Part shown: piece by piece, positions 26,901 to 38,900 of the stretch
How the letters are laid out: each line of letters starts with the position of its first letter
Numbering within the stretch: position 1 is the stretch's first letter
Assembly (NCBI GenBank): GCA_014649355.1
Contig: BMSW01000002.1
Location: 62,001-126,000 of the forward strand
DNA length: 64,000 nucleotides
Reading direction: 5' to 3'
Source of the DNA: Streptomyces althioticus
GTDB lineage: Bacteria; Actinomycetota; Actinomycetes; Streptomycetales; Streptomycetaceae
Translations under genes and position numbers: made by a program
The notes under the pieces: model-generated
What the model was told of the DNA's origin: nothing
What the model saw: the letters and a program-made list of their open reading frames with translations, nothing else
The model's database searches: none

Positions 26901-29900
26901 TGTCGCTGCTCAGGTCGCGGGCGCCGGGCAGGCCGTCCTGCTCCGAGGGGTCGACCGGTACCCAGCTCGCGCCGGTGTCGCCGTCGCGCAGGTCGAGGGC
27001 GAGGCGGGACCCGGCCGTGGGGTGCGTGGCCACGGCGACCGGTGCCTCGGGGCGCCAGACGCGGCGGCCGGTGGTGCCGGCGACGAGGACGGCGAGCGGT
27101 GCGGCGATGTGCGGGGGCAGTGCCAGCACGATGTCCGCGCCGCGGGGCCGCCGGCTGTCGTAGGAGATGAGCATCGCAAGCTCGTCGAGGCGGGTCACGC
27201 GGAAGGTTCGGCCCGGCGTGAGGGAGACCTCGACGGCGCCGTCGGCCGGCCGGGCGACGACCACGTAGGGGTTCTGCCATGGCGCGGGCCGTTCGACGAC
27301 CCGGCCGGTGCCGCGCAGGACGTAGGAGTCCGGTCCTGGGGCGGGCTGCCCCGACCGGCCGAAGTCGCGTCCTGCGGCGTTCCCCGCGGGGTCGCGCAGC
27401 AGTGTGCCCTCGTCCAGGGCGCCGCGTCCGGTCTCGATCTGCCGCTCGACGAAGTAGCGTGCGAGGTCGTCGGTGGTCTCCAGGTCGTCCGAGGAGGCGT
27501 CGAGCGCCAGGGAGCCGAGGAGCTGGTGGTCGGCGGGGCCCGGCCGGGCGTCGCCGGGCAGGTGCAGGACCTGCCGGGTGACGCGGTTCAGGGCGCGGAA
27601 CAGCGACTGGGGTTCCTGGTCCTCGCCCGCCTCGGTCGACACCAGTGCGAACAGTGCCTCGGAGGTCTCCCTGAGCCGGTCTCCTGGGACGGCGTCCCAC
27701 CCGGGGCCGAAGACGGTGTTCAGCCAGCCGGTGTCGGCCCAGCGCGGCTGCTCGTTCTCTTCGTCGGAGTCCGGCTCGTCGTCCGAGTCGTCGGACGGCT
27801 CGGACGCCTCCTGCACCGTCGTCATGGGGCGGCCGGGAGGCAGGGGCGGCGGGACCGCGCCGTCCGGGCCGGTCTGCGGGGTGGGTTCGGGGAACGACAC
27901 GGGGTCGACCCAGGCGGGTTCCCGCCGTTCGGCCGGTGCGGCAGCCCGGGCGTCGGCCCAACTCGTCCCCTCCGGTGAGGTGTACGGCTCGACGGCCCCC
28001 GTGACCGCGGCCCACAGCTGGAGGTGACGGGGGCGCAGACCGCTCTGAGCGAGGCCGTCGGGGGCCTGCTCCCGGAAGGCGCCGAGGAGGCTGCCCGGCG
28101 CGTCGAGGCGGCGCGGGTTGGCCGCGTCGGGGGTCTCGTCGCGGAGGAAGAGCTGATGCCCCAGCTCGTGCGCGAACTCCTCCGGGTCGGCGTCCGCCCA
28201 CCACGCCAGCTGGTTCATCGGCTGATCGCGGCCGATCAGGTCGACGGTGAGGTGCGGGTCGTCGTCCGGGCCGACCAACTCCACCGTGACGTGCAGCCGG
28301 TCGCCACCGGGCAGGCGGTGGCCGGGCCGGTTGTAGAACCGCTCCACGCCCTCGGCCACCCGCGCCGTGACGGCGTCGGTCGCCTCGCCGTGCGGGCGCA
28401 GAGCGAGGCGCACGGTGAGGTCGGTGACGGTGTCGCCGCCGTGGGTGAAGCGCCGTACGTCGAAGGCGGAGCGCACGACGGTCCGCGGCCGGTCGTCGCG
28501 GCGGAGCACGGGCGGCGGCACTTCCTGCCTGAGCGGGACGCGCAGGGCCGTGGAACCGTGGGCCGGCACCACGTACAGGGCCTCCGGGTCGGCCGCGACC
28601 CGGTGCGGCACGGGGTCGGGCTCGAGTTCGGCCAGCCGCGGCGCGAGGAACTCCATGTTGGCGACGCGGCCGATCCAGCCGCTGTCGCCGCGCAGCAACG
28701 TGCCCGTCGCCTCGTGCACGAAGTCGTGGCCGAACCGCCTCCAGCCGCCGGGCGGAATCTCCGTCCCGTCGGGCAGCCTGATGTGCCCGGTGTCAGCCAC
28801 CTCGTAACGGAAGGGCTCCGCGCGCGAGTCGGCGGTCCGGGTGTAGGCGTACCAGCGGCCGGGAGGGCGTTCCGTGCCGGTGGCCGGGGACTTGCCCTTC
28901 GGGCCCGCGGGCCTGTGCGCGGCGGGCGCCTCGCCGACGGGTACGACGGAGACGGGGCCGCGGGAGATGTCGCTGCGGCGGGGGCTCGTGAGGGTGACCG
29001 GGCGGCCGATGGGCCACTGCTCGGCCACCGGGTCCAGGCCGTCGTCGCGGGAGCCGCCGCGCAGGCCGCCGTCCGTCCGGAGGCTGCCCCGAGGGCCGCG
29101 GGTGGCGACGTGGCGCGGTCCGCCGCGTTGATCGTCGACCGTGACGTCCACGGTGTCGGCGCCCGGGTCACCGCCGGTCGACGCCCTGCCGACGCGTGCC
29201 GAGACCGGGTCGACCGTGAACCGGTCGGCGGTGAGGTGCGGTCCGGGTGTGCCGGCCTGGAGTGCCGCGAGCGCGTCGGCCAGTTCGCGGCGGAAGGTGC
29301 CCGCGACCGCCTCGGCCCGTACCTTGGCGAGGTCCCGGCCGACCAGGCGGGCGGTGCGCCGGCTGCTGACCGTGACGCCCGGCAGCGGCAGGCCGTTGGC
29401 GGCGTTCCACAGCCCCGTCCTCGCCACCACCTTGGCCAGGTGCCGGATGGCGTTGCGGGAGCCCTCGGGGGTCTGCTGAGCACCCTTGTCGAAGGTGACG
29501 GAGACCGGCAGGGCCTGCTGGCCGCGGAGCACGACGACGGTGAGCGGGTTGGCCTCGGCCGAGGGGCCTTCGGTGAGCAGCTGGGCGTTGGTGTCGTGGG
29601 CCGACTCACCGGGCCGTTTCGCGTACATCCGCATGTACCACTGGTGCTTGCCGGGGATGACGGGTTCCAGGTTGCCGATGCGGTTCGCGGCGGCGCGGAC
29701 GGCGGCCTCCAGCTTCCGCTCGGCCTCCGTGTGTTCCGGTGAGCCCGCGGGCGCGGTCCGCGTCTCCGTCTGGGCCACCTTGGCCCGGATCAGGGCGAAG
29801 GTCAGGTCCAGGTAGCCGCGCAGCTCCGTGAGGTGCTCGTCGGTGCCGTCGTCCTCCCGGGCCTCGATCTCCTGGCGGAGCCGCGCGGCGGCCGCCCGCA

Positions 29901-32900
29901 GGTCGTCCAGGTCGTGGTTGCGCAGGTTGGCGTGGACCGCCCGGCGGTGGCGGTGGGCGCGCTGGGAGACGCGCGCGTGGTTCTCCAGGGAGATCTGGTG
30001 GGTGCCGTCCTCGCTGGCCAGGACGACGGTGACGAAGTGGTAGCCGAAGTGCGCGCCTCCGGCGCCGGTCCGCGGCTTGGCGTAGTTGATCTCCAGGCTG
30101 GCCTGGCCGTGCTCGCCGGCGGCCGCGACGGACTGGACGAGGTAGCCCTCGCCGACGTCGGCCCAGGCGTGCTCGTTGACGCCGATCCGGCGGGAGGCGT
30201 CCGAGAGGGCGTCGCGGCGCGGGTCGTCCGGCCGGTCGAGGCTGAGGGCGCTGCCGTAGGCGCGGCCGGGCAGCGGGCCGCCGTGGCCGCCGGTGGGCCG
30301 GTCGTCCAGGCGCACCGCCCCGGCGGCCCAGTCCGGGTCCGCCGACTCCGGCCGTTCTTGGCCGTCCGCCACGTGACGGAGGGCGTCGGCGAGGTGGTGG
30401 GTGCCGGTGACCTCGACGCCGTCGGAGGCGTTGACGGGTGCCGTGACGGCCGGGCCGCCGTCGGGGGCGCGGAAGACCATGTGCGAGGTGCGGGAGGTGT
30501 CGGCCAGCATGTCGGCGAAGTCCCGGCAGACCTCCTCCGTGGACTGTCCCGAGCGGGTCAGGAAGTCGGGTGTCACGCGGTACAGGAGCCGACTGCCCCC
30601 GTCGGGGGTGGGCAGGACGACGCCGACGCCTTCGTCGGTGCGCAGCCGTACGGCGAGGCCCGCGCGGGCCAGCTTGGCCGAGGATGCCTCGACGGCCTCC
30701 CGCGTGGCGAAGACCTGCTGGCCGTAGGCGCCGTCCTCGACCGCGAGGGTACGGTCGGCGGAGATCCGCAGGACGGGACGCTCCGTCACGGGCGTGAGGG
30801 TGTGGTCCTGCTCGTTCATGAGGAGCTCGGGGGCGTCCTCCGTACCTGTCATCGACCGCGGGGTCTGCCAGGTGCCCCGGAGGCCGCCGGGCTTGCGGAA
30901 CAGCACGCCGTCGCCCGTGCCGTCCACGATGCCGTAGTCACGGGTCGTCAGCGGCTCGGGGCGGCGTGCGCGGAGCGGGTCGTCGTGTCCGGGGTCCCGC
31001 TCGTACGGCTCGCCCGTCGCGGAGTCCTGCGCGTACAGGTCGAGGAGGTCGTCGAAGTCGCCTTCGCTGCCGGTTCCCCGGTCCGGCACGGCCGTGCTCC
31101 ACACCGTTCCGGTTCCCTCCTCGACGGGGCCGAGGATGAGGTGATCGGCGCCGGTCCGCCAGTCCGTGGACGGGCGCGGGGCGTGCTCGGAATACCAGAC
31201 TGTGGCGCCGGTCAGGTCGGCGACGTGGTGTGCGAGGGTCTCGATGTCGTCGTGGGGGAAGGCCAGGACGATGTCGTCAGTTCCGCGCCTGCCCGGGTCC
31301 CGGGTGACGAGCCGGGCGAACTCGCCCGCGTCGTCCAGCGTGACCGTGCCGTCGGGCGTGGTCAGCCGGACCGAGCCTGCGGCCTCCTGGGCGAGGACGA
31401 CGTACGGCTTCGACCACGGTGCCGGCCAGGTGCTCAGCCTGCCGTCCGCGCCCTCCACCGCGTACGTGTCCAGGGGAGGTACCTGATCACCGGTGCCGGT
31501 CCAGTTGCGCACGACGCCGTCGCCCCGCGTGAGGCGGGTCGCCCGTCCCAGGGCCCGGTCGTGGCGCCGCAGGTACGAGGCAAGGGGGGCCTCGCCTGCC
31601 AGGGCGGACGGCGGGGCGTCGAGCGCCAGCGAGCCGAGGAGGACGAGGTGCCCGTCACCGGCCGGCGTGTCGGGGCGGAGTCCGAGGACGCGCCTGGCCA
31701 GGCCGTGCAGTTCGCCGAGCGCGCCGGTGGCCTCGCCCGTTGCGTCGGTGTGCTCCCGGGCGAGCTGCCGCAGTGCGACGGCCGTGCCGATGAGCATCTC
31801 GGGCGATTGGCCGCTGCGGGCGGCGGGGGTGAAGAGGAGGTCGAGATACTCCTCAGGCGTGAGGTCCGGGCCGCCGTGCTCGCTGTCGCCGTCGGAGACC
31901 TCGCCGTCGGTGTCCTCGGTGAAGCGGAACTGCGCCGGCCGCTCGGCGTCGGGGTCGTCGGTGAAGCGGAACCGGGCCGGCGCCTCGGCCTCCGTGAGTG
32001 AGGGCCGCGGCCGGCCGCCTCCGCCCGGGCCCTCCGCGCCGGACAGTGTGTCGAGACCGAACGCCTCCTCGGGGTCGGACTCCTGGTCCCGGTGCGGGTA
32101 GGCGTCCTGTGTGTGCAGGCCGACGTGGACCTCACGGGCGTCGCCGTAGGAGACGGCGTAGGCGATCGGCGCGGAGGCGTCCGGAGTCGTGCCGGTGCCG
32201 TCTGCGGGGGTCGAGGGCGGTGCTGCGGGGGCAGTGGGGGCCGCGGCCTGCTGGGGGCTCAGGTTGCCGTCGAGGGCTGCGCGCAGCAGGTGTTCCAGGG
32301 AACCGGCGGTCAGCGACCGGTCCCAGCCGCGCCGGGCCGCGTACTCGCCGGCGATCTGCTGGAGGCCGCTCCAGGTGAGAGGGCCGGGATCGGCGCCGCC
32401 GAGCGCCTTGAACCGCAGCTCCTCCAGGGCACCGAAGCCCTCGATCAGTTCGTGGAACTCCGCCTCGCGCGCCGGGGCGGAGTCGATGTCCGGGCCGTGG
32501 GTCCGGCGCAGGGCCCGTACCCAGTGCAGGGCGCGGGTGGTGCGCCGTGGCAGCCCCTCGGGGAGCCGGCCGAGGTCGGCGAGGGCGGCGAGCGCGTCGG
32601 CGCCGGGCTCGGGGCGGAACTCGTCGAAGTGCCCCTGGGGGCGGTCCGGGTCGTCGAACTTGATCAGGCGCGGCGGCAGGCCGTTCTCCGCGTCGGCGGT
32701 GCCTACCTGGACGTCCGAGGCGAAGACGGTGCGGCCGGTCTCGTTGGCGATGTGCTGGGCGGCGGGCGGCTGGGCGAGCAGGTCCTGGCGGGGGCGGGTG
32801 GCGGACAGTTCGCACCACAGCATCCACACCGGCTGCTCGCTCGGCAGCGCCCGCAGGCTCGGCCGCCGGGCCAGCATGCGGCCCAGTTGCGCGGGCGGCA

Positions 32901-35900
32901 GGGCCTGGTTGGCGCCGGTGCTGCGGCGGGGCACGGTGGTGCGTCCGCTGTCGCCGTGCCCGACGGCGACGTAGGAGTCGGCCAGCGAGCGGGGCAGGGG
33001 CCGCGCGTCGCTCTCCTTGGAACCGTGGACGCCGGGCAGCGACTCCAGGAAGTCGGAGTAGTGCCGTACGGCGGACAGCAGGCGCATGGACTGCTCGCGG
33101 ATGGCCATGTCGTGGGCGTCGAGGAAAGCCCGCCCGGTCAGCCCCTGTCCGTCGCCGGTGGCCAGCGGGTACGTGTGGATGTCGCTGTCGGGGAAGACGG
33201 TGCCGTCGGAGGCGGTGAGCGTGGCGCCGGGGTCCTGCGGGACCCTCCCGGGGTCGGCCGGGAACCAGCCGCCCGCCGGGACGCTGCCGGAGGCCGGCGG
33301 GGCGAGGACCGGGACGCGCCGGCCGTCGGGGGCCTGCTCCAGCCGCAGATCGCCGTTGGTGAACCAGGCGCGGGTGCCGGTGCGGTCGGCGATCTCGCGG
33401 GCCAGCGTCTCGTTGCGGCCGTCCTCCTCCCCCGCGATCAGGACCACGGGGGCGTCCTGGGGCCGTTCGGGGTCGTGCCGCAGGAGTTCGGCGAACTCGG
33501 TGTCCGAGACCGGAGTGCCGTTGACCAGCACCCGTCCCTCCTCGTCGCGTTCGAGTACGGCCGCGTAGGCGGTGGGCCCCCAGGGCGCGGGGTGCACGCC
33601 CTGGGCGTCCGCGGTCCGGCCCAGGTCCAGGCGGAGACCGGGGCGTCCGGTGAGGTTCCGGCCGTACGCCGTGCCGTCGGGGCCGGTGAGCGCGGAACCC
33701 TGCGGGTAGCCCTGCCGGGTGAGTCCGTAGGCGGCGACGGCGTCCAGGGTGGCGGCGCGGCCCCGCCGGTGGGCGCTGCTGACGAGGGTGAAGGCGTCGA
33801 AGTGCCGGGCCGCGTCCACCGGCGCGTCGGGCGGCAGGTGCAGCAGCGTGCGGGTGATGCCGTCCAGGTCCAGGGGCCGCCGGCCGAAGTGCGGGTGTGT
33901 GGCGCGCGCCGCCTCGATGACGCGCAGGGAGGTGAAGAGCCCGTCGCGGATGTTCTGCGGCAGGGGCTGGGAGCCGAAGGTGGTGTCGACGACGGCCCGC
34001 AGCTCCCGCAGGCGGCGCTGTACGGCGTCGTCGGCGGGCGGCGGCGCGGCGGAGTCCCGGCGGGCGTCCGTCGGCACCGGGACGGGCGGGGCAGCGGGTG
34101 GGTGGGGCTGCGGCACGTGGGTTCCGGCGGTGCCGTCCCACAGGGCGCGGACGGCTTCGTGGGCGGGCCCGTCCTCGGCAGGTGTGCCCTCGGCCACGGC
34201 GAACAGGGCGCGGGCGCGGGCCAGCGCCTCGTTCTCGGTGTCGGTGGCCTCGACGGGGTTGATGTCCGTGGGGCGCGTGTCGGTCGCGTCGCCGTAGAGC
34301 CGGCGCAGCAGCGGGTAGAGGGCGGGCTGGCGGGTGCGGACCCACTCGGGGCCCGCGTTGACGCGGGGGAGGCCGGTGTAGGGGTCGTTGCCCCCGTTGG
34401 CGCGCAGGTAGACGTTGGTGAGCTGGGCGAAGAACTCGCGCTCGTCGCGGCTGCTGTAGTTGGGTGCGCTGCGGCGGCCGTCGGCGTCGCGGGAGTGCAG
34501 CGGGCCGTCGGGCCAGGCGCCCGCCTCGCCGTGCCGGGTGGTGGTGCGGAAGGCGTTGGTGACGCGCTGCCGGTCGGTGGCGTCCAGCCCGTGGAGATGG
34601 ACGGTGTGGGCGAACTCGTGGACGGTGGTCGAGTAGCCGTCGGGGTAGGCGGACATGCCGGAGCCGACGGTGGTGCGCTCGCCGAGCAGGTTCTCCTCGG
34701 TGACGGCGGCGGTGCGCGTGCCGACCCCGCGGACGCCGTCCCAGGGGCGGCCGTCGCCGGTGACGGCGCCGTTCAGGAAGCGGAAGGCGTCCAGGGAGGT
34801 CAGGGCCTCGGTTCTGGGGACGACCACGACGCGGGTGCCGCCCTTGAGCAGCCGGGCCGTGACCTCGGGGTCGCGCAGCATCCGGGCGATCCGGGTACGT
34901 GCGGCGGCGCGGGCGGAGACGGGCTGTCCGACCCCGGTGGGCACCTGCGTCATGAGGTCGGCCGCGACCGAGGCGAACTCCTCCGGGCCGGTGGCGGTGC
35001 GCAGGGCATCCACGAGCGCGGGGTCGGCCGCCAGACGCTCGCGGTCGGCGGGCGTCAGAAGGGCCAGGGCGGCGTTGCGGTCGGTGGCGGACAGGCCGGG
35101 CAGCCGGGCGGCGAGCGTACGCACCGGGTCCGCGGTCACCTCGGGTGCGGTGCGCAATGCGTGGGCGAGGCCGGTCAGTTCGGCTCGCAGGCCGGGCAGG
35201 TCGCCGTCGGCGACGCCGAGCTCGCGCCAGGTCCGCTCATGGCGGGCGAGGGTGTCGGCGTCCAGGGCGGCGGTGTCGAGTACTTCGCTGAGCCGGACGG
35301 CGAGGGACGCGGGGGCGCCGGCGGGGCGGGCGGCGCGGTAGGCGTCCTCGGGCAGGGTGGCCGGTGTGAGGGAGGGCGTGCCGTCGGCCGAGGTGGCGCG
35401 CAGGGCCCACAGCAGGTCGAGGAGGTCGCGTCCGCGGGAGTCCTGACCGGTGGCGGTGGCCAGTGTGAGGGCGGCGTCGGCGACGGAGTCCGCGGGCGCG
35501 GGCAGGGTGAAGCCGTCCGTGCGGACGGTGCCGGTGTACGGGCGTCTGGTCGCGGTGATCCTGATGGTGACGCCGTCGACCGACAGGGCGAGGGTGCGGC
35601 CGTCGTCCGTGACGGCCGACGGCCGCACCCTCGCCCCCGGAAACTCCTGCTCCAGGGCCCGCCGGACCGAGGCGGCGGTGGGCAGGGTGTCCCCGGGGAG
35701 CCCGAACTCCACGGCGTCCAGCGGGCGGGGGGTGCCGAACTGCACCCGGCCGCGGGCCGCTCCGGCCAGCACCACGGGGTGCCCGAGGGAGTGCAGTACG
35801 GCGCCGGCCCGTCGCCCGACGGCCAGTTGACGGGTGGGGTCACCCTGGCCGCCCCGGTCGCCCGCGAGCTGGCTCAGCTCGTACGCGTCGTCGCCGTCGA

Positions 35901-38900
35901 GCCCAGGTGGATCGGCGTCGGTGTCGGTCCCGGTGACGGTGTCGGTCGCGGTCCCGGTGTCGGTCGCGGTCGCGGTGGTGTCGGCTGCGGTCTCGGTGGC
36001 CGGCCGGCCGTCAGTGGTGGTCTCGGTGGGCGACGGGAGCGGCGACGGAGGCGGCGTGGAGGACAGTGACGCCGGCGTGGACGGCGGCAGCGGAACGGTG
36101 GCCGTGGTCGCGGTCGCCGTGGTGTCCGGACCGGTGCCGTCGGTCGGTGACGTCCGGGTGGTCGGGGCCGGCGTGCGCTCGATCAGGGGGACGAAGTCGC
36201 CGCCCCGACGGCGGAGCCGCAGGTGCGGGCCGCTGTGCCCGCCGGGGCCGAGGTAGGTGTGGGCGGTGCCGTTCTCCTCGACGAGGGTGACGGTGGTGCC
36301 GGTCGCGGCGGCGGCCCAGCGGGCGACCGCCAGGTCGGCCCCGGTGGTGGTCCAGGGGGCCTCGGCGAGGTGACGGCGCAGGTGTCCTTCCTTCGCCTCC
36401 GCGCTCGGTTCGGGGGCGCCCCGGCGCCGCGCCAGGGGCGGCGGCGAGAAGAGCGCGGTCCGCTCGGCCGAGGTGCCCGGCAGGCCGTTCAGCCTCATGA
36501 GCCGGGCAGGCGACGCGTCGGCGCGCGACCGCAGCCGGCCGGCCTCCCGGCTGTCCAGGTTCGGTCGGGCGGCGGCATGTCGCAGCGCGGTGGACAGGGC
36601 GCCGAAGAAGCCGTTGCCGCGGCCGGTGGGCGTTCCCTGCGTGTAGGTGGCACCGTCGGGCGCGGCGAGGACGCCGTCGCGGGCGAGGCGGTAGCGCGGG
36701 ACGTCGCCGTCGGCGGGCGGGAGCCAGGGGGCGGTGGTGTGGCTGCGGTGCGCGGCCGGCTGGGACGGCTTGCCGCTCGCGGCCGAGGTCTCGCCGGACG
36801 TGCCGGAGCCCTCGGGTGTCGGTGCCGGCAGCGCGGTGGTGGACGGGGCGGGGGCGTGTGCGGACAGGGCGGCGTGGAAGTGGCCGTCGGCGGCGAAGAG
36901 CACCGGGTCGGCTGCGGGGTCGACGGTGGCCGACCCGTCGCGGGCGGCGCCGTCCCGGTCGTCGCGGTACGGGAGGAAGCGCTGTTCGCGGCCCTCGCCG
37001 GTGACCACGGTCAGCGAGGTGCCGAGGAGCCGTGCGGCCAGCGCGGGCAGCAGGTCGGCGCCGCCGTGGTCCCCGGCGCGGCGCGCGGGCGGCGCCGGGG
37101 TGTCGTCGGGCCGCGCGGCGTCGGCGGGAAGCGGCTCGGTGGCGAACGGGCGGGCGAGGGCGAGGGAGGCCAGCGCCGCCCGCTGCGCCGGCGTCGGCCA
37201 GAACGTCTCCGGCAGGCGGCCGAGGGCGTCGAACTCGGCCTGCTGCTCCCGGGACAGCGTGATGCCCGCGCCGTCCAGCTCCTCCGGTGTGAAGGTGTCG
37301 GCGGTGTCCGGGGCGAGGGAGTCGAGCAGGTCTCTGTTGTCCGGCCGGCCCAGCTCCCGGGCGAGGCGGTCGCGGGCGGTGTGGACGGCGTCGGCGGTGA
37401 CCTCGGGGTCGCCCGGTGCGGCGGTGAACCGGTCGGCGAGGTCGGCTCCGAGCAGCCGGGCCAGCCGGCCGCGCTCCCCGGCCGCGGCGATCAGCGCGTG
37501 GAAGAACGACGCGCCGTCATGCGGTACTGCGTGGACCGTCCGCACGACGGCGCCGTCCGGAGAGGTGAGGGTGCGGACGCCGGTGCCGTCGGGCTCGGTG
37601 ACGGTGTACGGGGCCGGGGCGTCGGAACGCCACTCGGGCTCCGTGTACTCCTGCGGCACATCCCGCACCGGCACGGCGGCCGAACCCTGGTGGTGGGCGG
37701 TGAGCCGGGACGCGGCGAGGTGCAGCCGGTGGTGGTCGGCGGCGGCGGCGTCCACCCGTCCCTCCCACAGGTGCGCGTCGTCACGGGCGGCCTGCCAGGC
37801 GAGGACGGCCGGGGACTCGGCGAGGTCCCGCGGCAGCACGGTCGTCAGCGCCGATGTCAGGCCGGGGTCGCCGTCGCCGAGCGCGGCGCGCTCTTCGGGG
37901 GCGAGCGAGAGCCACGCTTCGCGGGTCCGGGCACGGGCGTCGTAGTACCCCTTCTCGGCCACGGCGAGGTCGGCGGCGGCCTTGGCCATGTCGTCCCAGG
38001 CGGCGGCGGCCTCTTCGGGGAAGGAGGAGTCGTCCAGGAGGCCGTAGTCGCGGGCCTGTTCCTCGCGCAGCCAGACCAGTGCGGTGGTCTCGGCCTCGGC
38101 GGCGCGCGGGCCGCGCTTCGCCTTGCCGAGGGTGCGCAGGGGCCGGCTGTCGGTGATCCGGTGGTCCGCCTCGGAGACCGCCAGCCAGCTCACCGGCAGC
38201 GCGAAGAGCATGCTGCGGTCGATGCCGTACTTGACGTGGGTGCCGAGGGTGACGTCCTCGGCGCCCTTGTGTGCGATGCCATCACCGGCGCCGCCGACCG
38301 GGCCGGTGACGCCGGGGTTGGTCAGTCCGGCGCCGCCGGTGGCGACCAGCGGCGCGGTGCCGAGGGCGCCTTCGGAGTTGTCGGTGATCCCGGCTTCCGT
38401 CGCTTGGGAGGTCTTGTGCCGCTGCATGCCCTCCATGCGGGGCGCGCTCTCGACGGCGAGCAGGCGGGCGCCGCGCCGGTGCATCTTGGCGTAGAGACGG
38501 GACACGACGGTGTGGGACTGGCCGAAAAGGCGCGCGGAGGACTGGGTGGGCAGCACGGAGCCGTCCGCGCCGAGTGCCTCGCGGAACCCGGCGGTGAGGC
38601 CGCCCTGGGAGGTGGCCTCCTGCTGCGCCTGCGCCGGCGCCGAGCCGAGGGCGGTGAGCGGGGTGTGGCGGGCCATGCGCACCTGCGCGGTCAGCGGCTC
38701 GCCGGTGTGCCGCCTGCCGAGGTCGCCGTCGCCGAGGCCGTCCGCGCGGGCGGTGGCGAGGGTGAGCGCGTTCTCGACGTTGGCCGCGCCGCGGATGTCG
38801 ACGGCGAGCATCCCGGAGCCGGTGCGGTCGTCGAACGGCAGGATGTCGTCGCCGTCCGCGCGCCAGGCGGCGACGGCTTGTCGACGCGCCTGTTCGGCCG

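Noticed and set aside
28024..29742. 572-codon plus-strand frame in the middle of the giant gene as a nested toxin or immunity gene
   Set aside because: Composition is typical antisense shadow and it overlaps the HELGH metalloprotease coding region.
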